Positions 34,918 to 48,200 of a stretch of 64,000 bases of DNA are shown piece after piece. The DNA comes from Hymenoscyphus infarciens (Eukaryota; Ascomycota; Leotiomycetes; Helotiales; Helotiaceae), in NCBI GenBank assembly GCA_001414345.1, contig LLCB01000259.1, forward strand, positions 19,852-83,851, given 5' to 3'. The position numbers and the translations under genes are program-made. Below the pieces are notes generated by a model. That model saw nothing but the letters and a program-made list of their open reading frames with translations. It had not been told where the DNA came from and made no database searches. The stretch's first letter is position 1, and every line of letters starts with the position of its first letter.

Positions 34918-35383
34918 AGGAATTCCTTGTCCCTTTTGGCTCGATTTTTCTTCAGTCGTGGGAACTAGCGGGCCGCACCGCTAGTAGTACAGGAGTTCAT
35001 CACTCAAAAGTCCGAGTTATCAAAGGCTTTCCGGGGGTTGATGCGTTGGATCTTCATGCCAGGGTACCTTTCGATAAATATCAAGCGTGTGATATTATTG
35101 AAATTATCTTGTGCAAAGTCCGATCTCCCTCTTTCGAAGATCATGTTGAGGACACTTTTAATATTGTTTTCAAATGTGATGGTTTTGCTACTTCTTCTGC
35201 AAGGGGGACTTCTAGTATTTTTGATATCCTCAAGGCAAGACCAAGGAGACCTTTCAGTGGGTTCGCTTCATTCCACCCGACAAAGTTGAGAAGACTCGGG
35301 ATTTGTCCCCAGGAACGTACTATGCTTCATGTTCTCAGTTGGATCTTTCACTCCATAATTCCTTCAAAGTGTGTCTTGCCTAG
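34918..35383 (+). pseudogene. Broken gene of unknown family (frameshifted)
   Basis: An open frame from 34,918 carries protein-like sequence (for example HSKVRVIKGFPGVDALDLH and VPFDKYQACDIIEI), as far as GTSSIFD near 35,225. The coding character then jumps to another frame: GKTKETFQWVRFIPPDKVEK, then LSPGTYYASCSQLDLS, to a TAG at 35,381. An extra AT in GATATCC (about 35,223-35,229) would explain the shift. I do not recognise the family. A good-looking stretch in two frames with a clean switch suggests a recent lesion or a sequencing error. No convincing start or upstream exon was found. Confidence 0.4.
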
Positions 35384-35962
35384 ACTAGTTTCTCATTCTA
35401 ATACTTACCAACTTTCACAAGCAAGTCAGTGGTTGGGTTTCGAATTGTTCGTACCCATAATTTGTAAATTGCTTCAGACCTCGAATTATTTCTTGTTATT
35501 TTCCAAGGAATTGTTCAACAAGCGGAGCTGTTGTTTCTCGTTCTTTATCCGTCCCCCCCAAATCAGAAATATGTCCGAGATAAGCAGCAATTCAAGCATT
35601 GGGCGTGCGATAGGCAGACTACGATTTGTAATTGGAAATTTCTCAAAACAAACCATGATTTCTGTTTGTTGGACTGCCGTTCGATGCCCAACTGTTCTCG
35701 AGGACAATGTTGAGGGCCTTAGTGGGTTTGGGTGCTTCTTCTGGGGGAAATTCTCGCTCGTTGTTTGGGTTTCCACGTGGTTGCTCGTACGTGGAGGGGT
35801 TCCAGAAAATGCCTCGAAGAATTTTAGGGCTGCATACCATGCGGCTACACATATATTGTTAGTCAAAAAATTATCTTGGTATTTATCGTTCTCTTGTCTT
35901 TGATATCTGTTCTAGTTTTCTAAAGGGGTTTCACACTTACCATTTAGGTGTGTTCGATTACG

Positions 35963-36823
35963 TTATTTAGTACTGGCTCCCAGTTTTTGAAACCAATAAA
36001 GACCGTATGCCGAATCGGGTATCAATGCCGCTGGATTAAACAATTGATCTTAGACGGCAACTATTGCTAAGGTTAATCCTTAACCTGACATACACGTTCT
36101 CCGCCCCCACTTACCCTCGTTCTGCCCTTCAATGTGTGAGCTCGTGGAGCAACATTGTGAATTTTCCCGTCATAACTTTAGCATCCTTCTGCTCATCCGG
36201 TGCCTTCTCGATTCTTCCAGCAAATGATGAATAGCTTCTTGCCCGGGAGCAAAAAGTGGTGCGCAGAGAACAACTGTACCCTGGTCATGGGCTGGGCCAT
36301 AGGAAAATACGTAGCCGCCGATCGGTTTGAGTTTTCGCCCAGGCACTTGGTCCTCACACTTTGTCTGTTCGTTGTCTTTTCTGTGGTCTTGGTGGATGTC
36401 TTCGCAGGCGATTCGGATCACGCCGGTTGTTTTTGACGTATACAAATCCATTATGTTTTTGAAAACCGCTGTACAATCGTTGATCAGCAACGCACTTTCT
36501 AGAAAATAGGTGGTAGAGTTCTCTTACTGTGTATCTGTTGCTCAGTATTACCTCTTTGGCCTATGTCCGCCCTGAAGAACTTCTGCTCTAGCGTCCCGGG
36601 CTTGTCTAAGTCGACGGATGCGGGTATTCTGGAGGTCTACTATGTCCCACCAGGCCCTAACGATAGCTGTTTTCTTTGGATCTGAGCAGCCATCAAAACC
36701 CTCGAAAGGGGTACGCTGGGCATTTTCATCGCGTTGTCGTATTTCTCTAAGGACCAAAACCGGATGTGGGGTTGCTATTCGTGGTAGACATGTCGCGCGG
36801 GTGAGTTCTGCTTTCATCTGCAT
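35963..36823 (-). pseudogene. Decayed secreted zinc metallopeptidase (HELTH motif, M35/lysine-specific endopeptidase type)
   Basis: Three separated coding stretches on the minus strand fit one family. The first is an N-terminal segment with FEGFDGCSDPKKTAIVRAWW. An intron of about 58 nt (GTAATA ... GAAAG) joins it to a middle segment with LINDCTAVFKNIMDLY and then GGYVFSYG/VVLCAPLF. The third is KFTMLLHELTH at 36,132-36,164, carrying the HExxH zinc site. Lesions: the frame changes between CAPLFAPG and FAGRIEKAPDEQ (about 36,215-36,250), and a TGA directly follows HELTH (36,129-36,131). Further down, IPDSAYGLYWFQKLGAS resembles the (N/A)DSYA box near the end of such enzymes. A signal peptide is not visible. 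The assignment is by motif order only. Confidence 0.55.
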
Positions 36824-38573
36824 GAATCAAAGTCGTGGAACTAAGAAAGAAAATTTCCCGCGGCCAATCTAGCCAGAATTCGTAGTTTCGTAGTGGTATC
36901 ATGATAAGAGGCTTGTTATAGATGGAGGCGAAAAGACTTCAGGGATAGCTATGGCTTTATAGATGTTAATTACCATCAAAAATAGCAGGTCCGTTTCTCT
37001 CTATACCCATAAGAAATGCTAGACAACCCCAAATTTAGACATCAGCTTAGTATGAATTTCACTCCAAACTAAGAGCGCAAGATCCTTCAGAGGCTGCAAT
37101 CCAATGTTTACATCAACAATTTTTTGGCGAGGCCTATATATTGACTTACCCTCCAGGTATCTCAACGCATCTACTGACCTCCTAAGCTCTAGACTTCAAC
37201 TTGAATTTACGACAAATCTACCCTCTGTAAAGAAATGATCTATTAAAAGGTGGAGCTACAACGACTTACAGCCAAGAGTAAGCATCTCGAAGCAACCAGT
37301 AGTATAAAATGGCTGCACATAACGTAACTCTTAACCGAGTACGACGAGTACTAAAAACAAATAGTAAAACGCCCCAAACTGAACCTTCAATTCAAATGCG
37401 GTTCCTTACTCAGTTTACCCTTTTATCGATGGCTGTCTACCATAGAGTCCTCAAACCAGCGCCGAAATGGATGATTCTTGTGTTGTTTCGTTCAGAGAAA
37501 AGCACGTGCCAATACAGCGCTACAGAGAAGCTTAAAAACACTCCAGAACTGCTATTCAGACACTGGAAAATTTATCAATAACACTCCTCATTTGAACATT
37601 GAAAGTTACTGCCTCATTACAAAGTTCAAAACCTTGGCGCAAGCGATTCGTTTTCAGAGAGAGTACAGCAGACCTACTGCCAAACAGCAAACCCTCTACA
37701 AACATTACTAAAAACTGATCGCCACCGTAAACGCTAACTTTGCTGGCACCACGGGGTCGAAGAAAGAGACACAAGGGTCATTTGAAGCGACACTAGCCTG
37801 GGATGTAGAGGGGAAGGCTGGAAGCGGTCTCAAGCTTGTACTGCTATGCTAACCTTCAATCTTTATCGTTAATTTTACTATCATAAGGATACTTACTATC
37901 GGAACCCCTCCTATCGAATTGGGAAGAGCTTCTCATTTTGAAATGGAAATGCACATTCAAAGCTAACCTGCTAGATCTTATCAATTCCAGGAATTGAAGA
38001 GAATTCACATGACAGTTCTCTGGAGAGAGTGTGAGCTTGTTGATAAAACTACCCTCAGTTGACCCTTGATCGATAAATTGCTATCATGAAGAGACACGCT
38101 GTCGAAATCCAGAAAGCCTTCAATTACATAAGAAAGAGTGCCTAACTCCAGGGGCGGCGTTGCTGGTGTTGTTGAGGGTCTGGTTGAAGAGAAAACAATC
38201 CCTCGCACGGTCCAACGAGAAGTTATAGTGCTGGTGGCACAAAGGGCACTCCAGCACGAGATTTCGAGTCGCAAGTGCAAAGTTGGTGATGACGGCAATT
38301 GTATCCATTTTCGTGCCATCATCATTGTGGTAACCCTCTCTGGTACTTAGTGCTCTGGATGAAGGTAGCCCTCCTTCTCAATAGGTTGTTGAGGATGCAC
38401 TGCTGATATCACGACTCGAAAGTTTGTATATACTCGTGTCGCTAATGCGAACATCTGGGTTGGAAAGTGTTGATAGTTGTCACTATGAGAAGGGGGAAGG
38501 TATATATTTGTTCATCCATTTACTCATAACCACTTTCCCTTTTCTCCTACCTAACCTCCCAGCCCCTCACCTC
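36824..38573. other. Intergenic, 1.75 kb, no convincing gene
   Basis: Several frames of 60-110 codons occur on both strands (for example 37,309-37,581 plus and 38,005-38,325 minus). None has family motifs. Some may be remnants, since decayed genes lie next door. Confidence 0.35.
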
Positions 38574-41500
38574 TTAATCTTCACCCTTCTCCTCATCTTC
38601 ACCCTCCCCAACCTCATCATCATCCAACCCCAATCCCTCAAAATCACTTTCCACCCCCAGTACCCCCAACGCATAATGAACCCTACTCCCTTCCAATCTC
38701 AACATCCCCCTCCTCTCCTCATCCGTGCGCCCCGAAAACGCACGATCAATTCTCCTGCTCGTATTCCAAATGTCTACTCCTTCACCCGCGATATGTCCCC
38801 TTGCCACACGTGCCGTCTCCTCACTCATACGAATATAAGGTGGTCCCCTCCCCATTTCAGCGGATTTAATCCAGGATGTTTCGCAGCCATTGGCAATTGC
38901 CAAAGCGGTCTGCCAGCCTGTGACACGGGTGACGTTGTGTAGGTGGGTGATGGTTTTGAGACGTTGGTGGGGGTTTTGGTACTGTGGGTTTTGGTTAGTT
39001 GTTGTGTTTAAGCGATGACGAAGAGTGAGAATTGAGAATGGGTAAGGAGGATGGAGGGGTACATACTTGAACACCAGCAACAAATAAAGAAGTAGTAGAT
39101 TCCAACAACGCAGCACCAACACCTGGGTTAACATGCTGAGTCGTATCACAATCCGGTGCAATCCCCGCTGTAATCCTCCCAATCTCATTCGCAGAATTGG
39201 CAGTCTGTCTGGCTGCAATGCCTGAAGCCATCATAGCAGCTGGTGGCATACTAGGATGTGCCCGATGACAAACTATGAGTCCCATATGATAATTTAACCA
39301 TATTCCAGCAATGCCATAGGTTCTGTATTGCAATGCTGTGCCAAAAGGAGTTTGTATCGGAGAGCAAAACTCCGGACCAAGAGGTTGAAAGTCTTCCCCG
39401 AAATGATCCTCGAGGATAGAAAATGCATTTCGAATATCTTGCCATTCTTCCTCTGCTTCTGCGAGTTGTGTTGCTAGATCTGCTTCTTCGCTTCGGTGAG
39501 AGTGAGGGGAGCATGAACCCGAGCTTCGCGAATTTTGCCCTGAGAACCCCATTGGAAGTTGGGCTTCTTGGACCCCTGGAAGCATGCCGGAAAATCCTGG
39601 CATTTGGGGAGCTGGCTGTTTGGGGTTTGCTCGGAATTGTGGGGGTGGCTGGCTGGGACCAGCTTGACTTTGAGGGTCGGGTCTCATGCCACCTTGGTTG
39701 AACATGTTCATAGGAGGTCGCCAACCTCCAGTAGCTCTTATTGCCAAGCGCTTTCTTCTGATATCTTTAGCAGCAAAGTTGGCTAAGCGACCGAGCAGAA
39801 GCATGAGGTGATCGTATGTGCCATATCTAGTACTTGTTAGCATGTTACTTGAGATGGGATTGTCTTCTTACGTTGCATTTAGACGCCCAATTGGGGCTCT
39901 GGGTGGGCAGTTGGCCCAGAGTTCATAGTCCATACTACTCCTGATTAGCTCAAAAACACTCAACTTTTGGGGCGCTTAAACCTACAATAGACGGCCGCCT
40001 CCAAGAATACTCTGGTACGTATCTTGTTTGCAGTACCACCAGAAAAGATCCCGCTGTGTTTCATATAGTTCGAGATCCCTTTCGGAGTATTGTTTTGTCG
40101 AGGTGTCTTGTGCCATGTCGTCTAGGATCTGGCCATGTTGGTCGTAGCGAACTTTTTTGCCCATCAAAAGGCCAACAAGATTCTCATCAACATCTTCAAC
40201 GTAGGCCTGGTATCGCATTCTTTCTTCGAAAAGATTGTGTCCAGTTGCATGCTGTTGATTGGCTTGGTAATATCTCATACGTTGTTCTTGTCGCTGTCCT
40301 ACTTTGGTTTGTTTGATATTCTTGGCCATGCCAGCGAAGTCAATCAAGCGCACTAGCTGTCTAGCACCCAAAACGTGGTTGCTCCACTTTTGATGATCTG
40401 CGCACCAGCATTCGTAGAAGGCAAGTAGCAAAGCTGCCGCCAGTGTTGCTGGTTCTTTTTGTCTTATCGGGTTGTTGATCAACTTCCCTACTCTTCGCAA
40501 AGAGATTGCATAATGTTTTAACGACGCCGTGACGGGTCCATTTTGAAGCTTCGCGATATGCAGACTAGCAAGAGCAAGCATAGCATGTAATAGTGCGGGG
40601 TTTCGAAGAGCTAGTGTCGGAAAGGTATCTGTTTAAAGTCAATACCAGATTCGATAATTGGAACTGTTTCCTTTCCAATGCAGGATCTGTGTGTGTTGAT
40701 GTTTGCCATATGGGGTATACTCACAAGTCCACATGTGCTGCTGTGATGCTGGTACTGGCTGTCCTTGGAATATCAACGCTGGGTTTGCAGGGTGCCTCTC
40801 GAACATTGAAATGCATGGACCAGTTACACTAACAAAGTGGCAGAATATTCGAGCTGTCATAGGGTCGCTCAATGGGGAGGATTGCGGAGATGGTACATAG
40901 GTAGCCAGCATATCAGGGCGATTGATGAAAGATGTTACCGAACGTAGATGGGAATCATGAAATGGCTGGCCATTCTTCATAGCTACAACAACCTGAATAC
41001 CAAGGTCATTGCTCTTCATGTATTGATCGCTAGAGTTGTCCTGCCAAGCGAGGTTATCGTTTTCCGTGATCAAATCATCGTCGGAGACATCAAAAGGATC
41101 ATCGTCCTCCTCTGGGAGGTAGTCCAAACTTTCTCTTGTCGCCAAAGTTGGTCTTGGTGGAACTTCTGTCGGTGGAGAGGTCCGGAAACTTGCGTTGGGG
41201 TGAGAATCTTGTCGTCGCGAAGGACCAGCGTTCAAGGATTCGATGGTTCCTTGTGATGATTGATAATCAGTCCTTGATTTTTGTTCAGGATGGAATGAAT
41301 CTCTCGCTGGCGGAGCCCAATCTGCCGTTGCATGATATGAATGATAGAATGTTGAAGCTGGGAATTGTCTATTAGAATCTTGAAACACCTCCTGAGCTGC
41401 ATAGAAGGACGAACTACTTGACCCCACTACCCGTTTTGTTTCCGGATAGCGACTGTTTTGGGTCACTGATCCAAGGATTGCCTCTCGGGCCTCTTTCTTG

Positions 41501-42214
41501 ATGGAAGCGTCAAAGTCGTTGGGGTCCAGATAAAGATCATGATGTTCTTGAAACTGGCCCTGGCCTGGTTCGGGAATGTGTGAACGATCAACGGTATCCG
41601 TCTTGGTGTCAAAGGACTGTGGAAGGTGCTGGGATTTAGGGAAGTTTTCTTGAGTCACACTGGTCTGGAATGAGTACAACCTGCCATCAACAACAGGAGA
41701 TGGAGCTGATAGTGTTGATGTAGGTATGGTGTTGGTCAGGGGAGGCGATGTATTTGAAGATATACTGCTCTTCGGGGCAATGGTAGGAGGTGCTGGCGCC
41801 GCGGAAACTCCCTGAGTTTGACTACCACGGCGGTTCCTGGACTGATTTGGATGACCAGAGGATGACGAGGCCGATGGACGGTAGTCGTTGATGGGTGACT
41901 TGAATACTAGTCTTTGATTGTAGCCTTCGCATTGCCTTTTGGACTTGGTACAATTGTGGCACGTAGGACGCTCTTCACCACATTTTATACGACGCTTCCG
42001 GCAGGCTGCGGAATTCCCAAGTTAGCTTTTTTTCTCATCGAGTTATACCACAGAATTCGAGTTGCATAAAGTACTTACTGAGACATCCAGTCTTGGTTCT
42101 TTTTCGTCCTTGACCTTTTGATCCGGGCTTCCTGGCAACTGGCTCTTCTCCAGAATTCTTATGTGCGTCGTTTTCCACGTCAGCAAGCTCGGGAGAAGCT
42201 TCGACATCGTCCAT
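38574..42214 (-). CDS. Zn2Cys6 transcription factor with fungal_trans_2-like body (1,098 aa)
   Basis: Nuclear DNA-binding regulator; target unknown. Six exons: 42,079-42,214; 40,725-42,005; 39,986-40,628; 39,872-39,940; 39,067-39,826; 38,574-38,981. Introns are 73, 96, 45, 45 and 85 nt. The first intron splits the binuclear cluster; once spliced, its six cysteines are at 44, 47, 54, 61, 64 and 71 (Cx2Cx6Cx6Cx2Cx6C), followed by EGYNQRLVF. A long Ser/Pro/Gln-rich region follows, then the regulatory body with TFPTLALRNPALLHAMLALA, LRRVGKLINNPIRQKEPA and MDYELWANCPPRAPIGRL. The C terminus is acidic. Its 5' side faces a 7-kb gene-free stretch, which could hold a long regulated promoter or leader. 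No biosynthetic neighbours are present. Confidence 0.93.
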
Positions 42215-45200
42215 GATAGAAGGGGCTGAGTACTAAAGAAACGAAATAGCCACGGTCAATGGGATTGTACTCCACGTAGAGTTTATTCTGAGAGGGATTG
42301 TCTTTCAACCACGGTAGTGGATAGTCGTAGAAGCGGGACGGATGTCTCAATTATGCGATAGTGGCCGTTTGGTACGGGCGCTAAGAAATCAATAGCTGAT
42401 GATGTCTCAACCGGGGGCAGCTGAAGGTATAAAAGAACAAAGTTCGAAGAAGGGTGATGGCTGTGAGAGGGTTTTATGGATGGGACGGTGTGAGGCCGGG
42501 GAATTCCAAGGCCCGTTGTGATTTCGAGTGTGTTTGTGTGGATGGGTAGGGCAAAGATCTTCAGGGAGTCGATGTGCAATCAATGGAGCGGGAGATACAG
42601 GTCCAATAGGTGCCGAATGCACGTGTACTGTTTCCACGATACCCTCTCGAGGGGGTTTTGAATGAGTTGAACAAGAACTGCACAGTATTTTCCAAATGAA
42701 GGATGACTGTTGGTCCTGTGGAAGGGCCAAAGGCTGCCACCGAGTGAGATGCTGTCATCTACTGGGCTATTCTTTCAATGGATCTGGTCCAGACTAGAAG
42801 TCTACAGATTTGTCACCAGATATGTGCAGATATCCCAGGTAGGCTGAGACAGCCTGGAATAATACTGGTTGCTCAGGTGGAGCGGAGTGAAGAATGGCAG
42901 ACGTTGGGCGTCGGTAAGGCGTTGAAGATCATGGACAGCATGTGGGAGCCACCGATGGGGTGCAGAGAGGTCGCAGAAACACTGAACAGTGTGGGCGAGC
43001 GGGTGTAAGAGTGAGTGGCCAAGTCCAGGTTGATGGGGATAGAAGTGTGGAGAAGGTGTCTCCTAGTATTCTATTAGTGTGCCAATGGTATAGACCTATA
43101 ATATGCGCCATCAGCATAGTATTTTCCCCTGCAGCGGCTTTACCGTCAGCCTCAAATTGAACGGGAGATCTCCTTGGAGCCGTGAGGAGGAGAATCAGTC
43201 CAATATCAGGAGCAGAACATGGGCGCGAGGCGATTCATCTATGTACAATGCTCGTATGGTGGGAAACACACTGTACAAGCATTCCCAATCCAGTTCAGCT
43301 GGATATTGAATCTTTACTTTCTGGGCGAAGTGCTTGAAGCCTTGGAGCGCCAAAATAAGAAGATTCCGGTAGGTTAATCTTTTCCTACCCTGTACTCTGC
43401 TCAAAACGATTATCTCTGCTGCCACCATCTTCGAATAGAATCACAGAAAACCACAACATAAACTTATGTGTTGAATAATCCTGGACCCAGATGGCGCAGC
43501 GGGGATGCAGATACAGATGTGGTTGAAGCTAGAGAAGCTGGCCATGACACCGCAGAACGCTTGGAAACAAATTCCGATATGGCTCCACCATAATGCATCG
43601 TGCATCTTGAAGCTTTTCAAGTATTCGATCGGCGTTCTCTGCGCCAATCACTCGCTACAAGCAGAATCAAAGTAACTACTTGCAAGCTGAAATTCCTGCC
43701 ATTAGAGAATATCGAAACTCGAACACAACAACCCTGGAAAGAAGTGACAAAAAGTAGGGGTGAGAACATACAATTTAGGACAATGTTTTTTCCCTGGGGT
43801 GTATACACGGCGATCTCGCACTCCGCTGGTTCGAATGGCTGACGAGCACGTAAAAGAGCCACAAAGCAAAGACTGAGGTCGATATAATCAGGTACTAGTT
43901 TAGGCCAATCGATGATTCGTGGAGTAGTGAGGCAACAGTGACGCTCTTCGACACTTCTTACTCCCGAGTCAATCGCTGGGATAGTTTCGATACCGACGAG
44001 CTGGTTTGGGATGGGCGAGATGACGGAGTGGTACAAAGTCCCCAGTTAGTGGCGCTATTGAGGACGTGGGTGAAAATCTATTTCCGTTGGACGTTGACCC
44101 TCGCACGATGTTTTCCTTTCAGCTCAAGTTGTTGACAAGACCGGATTGACTGCATGGGACGACATGCCGTGGTCCAGCGAGGGACCTTTTCAGCAAGTGA
44201 GCGAGGTGATTAAAGGTCGAAATCTTGCACTTTCCCTTCACAAACCACACCGTCCGTGCTGGCGGCCACCTATCAGGAGTAATTGCTCGGTCGGGGACTA
44301 ACTAACTACTCCGTACCCCAGCTTGAATTGCTTGAACGAGTGTGGTGATGCTGGCATTATATTATGCCTTTGCGTAATTGACAGGCTTGGGCCACGGGGC
44401 GAACAGGCATCATCATTCGTAGCCAAGCGTGGAATTGTTTATGTATGCTGGCGGAAAGTTACCAATTGCAGCCGCCAAAGAGGGTCAATAATTCGGAGTC
44501 CTTGAACCACTAGGATTGATGATGAGCACGATGGCCTGGGGGGCCGAAATCTTCTCCAGGGGATAGTTGCCAATTCCATTCTGACCACGATGTCCAATAT
44601 CAGCAGCTTTGCACCACCAGGAAGCATCCACAGCGCCGAGCTTGAAGTTGACGGAATTTGCCCCATATTCCTCTTCCTCTGGAACGAAGCTGCAGGGCCA
44701 AAGTTTTGGAGGCTAAGGGGCTCGAACGTCACCTGCAGGCACGACATGGGACGAGTCCGGTATCCGTACGGGTGCCACATGGCAAGGGAACGCCTAGGGA
44801 CGACTTGCTGCATCCCTTCCGCTGTCAGCTTGCAATTCTCTCCACCATCTTGCTGTTTTGATATTCAATGGCTGAACCACCCTTTACCAGACCGTGGTGG
44901 TTGGAATCTGTTGCTGGTTCCCCTGTTCTCCACGGTAACATCCCGTGTTATGGCTTGATTGGCTTCAGAACGCCAATATGCACTTTCCCTGAAGACCTGC
45001 CATCAGATAAAGGTGAGGTTATTTTTGGCTCTACCCTAGCAGGTGTGAGTACTACTCGAGTATACTCTCTTTCCACCCCCGGTATCAACGTATAAACCTA
45101 GGAGAAATCCCCGCCTCTGAAAGCCTCAGTGTTGCACTGCAGATTTCGATGCCTTGTACTTCTCTGAGGTGTATGCTACACTTGGGGGGGATCAAGCACG

Positions 45201-48200
45201 ATGAAGCAAGCAAAATTTCACCGTCCTTGGACTCTTCTCCTCCTCGTTTTCCTTCGCCTTCGGCATCTATGACAGTCTGGCCATCATATGGGTTCAGATG
45301 TTGCGGGACTCGGACCAGTAGTCGTGCCTTTTACCGGTAGATTTGAGATTTAACTGGGGCTTCAACCATTGCAGCCTCCATTCCCGAAGAGTCGGTGTCT
45401 TGTCATCAGCGAAGATGGAGAATCGTGGATCGACAGGGTCTGTTTACTGTTTCCGTCTGTGCTCTCGGCCCGCCTGTTCCCATGTTTTGTTTTGTGCTGT
45501 GCTTGCTCGGAGCAAGGCCCCTTTTGCTTTTGTTTGGTTAAAAGCGAGAAGCGACATCGAGCTGAGGTCCCGACATCTTGGACCAAACATCATCCGAATC
45601 GCGCCCACCCTTCATCACTTCTGAGAGGAAACACTGAGGCTCCGTCGTGAATTCCCTCTTTGATACGTCCATGTGGCAACACCACTTGCAGCAACCAGGG
45701 ACGTTCAGCCACCAACTCTCTCGCGATCAGTACGACTTCGTACCAATTCGGGCAGACCGATGACCTAGACTCGACAGATACCTCGCTCGACCCTTCAACA
45801 CGCGACTAGAACCTCGAAAAAGACGACGGTGAGAAGGACGCAAACGATCCTGTACGGCACTTGCATACAACTTGCAGGCGTGTTTGAGTAAGCAAAACGC
45901 AGCAAAACATCCCTTCCTTTCACCCCACCGCCCGTTTTCCCTCGTGTCATTCATCGACCGTCTATGTACGTACGACCCACCGATAGAACTCTGGTAAGGC
46001 AAGCCACCTACAGTTTCAAAATGGAGATCCTCAAAGCAAGTGCTTGAGATAAATTCAACCCCCAGCCGAACAAGCACTTGACTTGTATTGAAGAATGCAC
46101 CCCTTCGGCTCCAAGATATCAACTTCACCGGCCCCCTTGTCACCATGTATCTCTCACCATTGGGTACATCGTTCTCCCCAGTCAGTAAGCAGGAGCTTCC
46201 CTGTTAGGGCAAATTATCCCACGATCCTGCCAGAAAGAAAGGGCCCTGTCTCTCATTTCTTTCCCTCCAGATGAAACACAAAAACAGTCAACTCAATATT
46301 TGTTTTGTTGTAATTTTGTAAGCTTCCTGATCTGACCAAGAATCGTCGATGGCGAAGTTGACAAGGAAAGGGGAAAGGTCTAGACTCAAGGTGGACCTTC
46401 ACAAAATACCTCCGAGTCTCCGGCGGCCTCGGAGCTCGGCACATTTATTTGTTTTGTTAGGGCAAGCCCCACGTTACACTTCTCACGTGCTTCACTCCCC
46501 TGTATGGATCTCGTCGCGACCACGATCCCAATTAGGCTCCAACAAGACTTCAAAAGTATACGAATATCATTCTTCAAGCTTCAAAACAATGCATGGCAAT
46601 ATCCAACTCAAAGGGCCCCACTCCAATTCCCACTCCCTTGTGTGTGTACCCCACGAGTCCCTCCTTTCGCCCAAGCGATCTGCAAGTCAGACCATCATGC
46701 ATTTCCCATTCCCAAAATTGTTTAATGATCCTTCCCAATTCAAATCCTTCGTGTTAGATTGTTTACTATACTTTATACCATACCTCATTTTATACAAGCT
46801 TGCACTTTACATCATACGTGCCCGGCGATAACTACCGTTCATTGAGAAATGATAATAAGTTTCGAGAAATGCAGTAAGAGTCGTATTTTCCCCACGTTGA
46901 CACCACGTTTGTCCTGATTGCCAATCCTTTTGGGGGTGTTGGGTTGACGAGGGTTGTTTGATTGATATTAGATTCTTGTTATAGCTTGTTTCATGGTTGT
47001 ACTAGTTCTGTTTTGGGGCTCGCTACCAATTTAGCATCTCACAGCCTTCTGTTGGTTTTTGGGAATGCATGTGAAATGCAATGCAATCCAACCCTATCAC
47101 AACTGCGAAGTCTAATATGTAATCAAAGTGAAAGTAAATAGAACAATCTCGACAACTAAACTTCCGGCTTCAGTCTCGGGGCTATGTAAAAATTTCAATT
47201 ATCCGTCTTCTAGGCTCATATCTGTAAATTAAACCATCCAAGGGGTGTTGTGACAATTTTTATGGCAGCTTTGAGAAGTACTGTTTACTATCAAAATTAC
47301 AAACACAAGACACTTGACCATTGTTCTCCGTCGTCTTCGTTATCAGACGCTATAATAAAATAGACTGGGAAATTAAATGCTAATATCTCGTAAAACAAAG
47401 GTAAAACCAAGAGAGCATAAAGGCAATGACAGAAAGAGAGGAAATAAGAAAGAGATACCAAAGCTAATTTTCGTTTCTTATATAACCACGACCTTTGACT
47501 ATGTTTAGTAAAGTTGAATTTGTTACAATTACTAATAACGAGAATGTCGGTGCTCGTAGGCTTATTTATGTAAATCTCTATCTTATTATTAGATTATCTT
47601 ATTTTTAGTTACTCTCTCATAGTTACTGTGGGGTCTAGTCCTTTTGATAATCGAGCAGAAATTTTAGAAGAACGGAAGGAAGGGACTGATCAATGCTAGG
47701 ATTGAGAAGATTTGAGAAATGGGTAAAGTCTATTAGGTAACCTAGACCTTGGTCTTAGTCGTTCCTCCCTTCTTCGCTAAACTTTCACACTTACCTTTTG
47801 CTTCCCTCCTTCCTTCCCCTTCCCTCTTCGTAGCAAATAAAGAACATCCGCATAACAAACGCTCCTTCAATGGGATTCAAGCACGTACCTATCTATAAAA
47901 ACACACCCCTCCCCCTTTCACGCAAAACAAATAATCTAACTCAACTTCTCCAGAACAGCAACGGGCAATTAAGACCTAGCATCAAACGGAAACTGTCGAT
48001 ATCAGTCTACCATATGTTCTTACTTTCAGCTGTTGGGCAGTCCTGACTTCTTTCTTCCCACCCTTTTTTCTTCATGTTTGAGGGCCGTGAAGACATGACT
48101 TCCAACTGAACCTCGCCACACGTTGACCTCGGTCGCTCCTTCCATCTCGACTTCAAATCTCAACCTCGATAGGACAAGGCCCGTACTTAGTAAATAAAGT

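Noticed and set aside
38424..38942. 172-codon plus-strand frame
   Set aside because: Lies opposite the last exon of the Zn2Cys6 gene; Pro/Leu-rich composition is the complement of its acidic tail.
38574..42214. Zn2Cys6 factor as a marker of a secondary-metabolite cluster
   Set aside because: No synthase, oxidoreductase, transporter or tailoring genes lie nearby; the neighbours are housekeeping genes or decayed accessory genes.
44439..44958. Frames of about 122-124 codons on both strands
   Set aside because: Opposed frames in the same GC-rich stretch, with no motifs or splice-supported extension.
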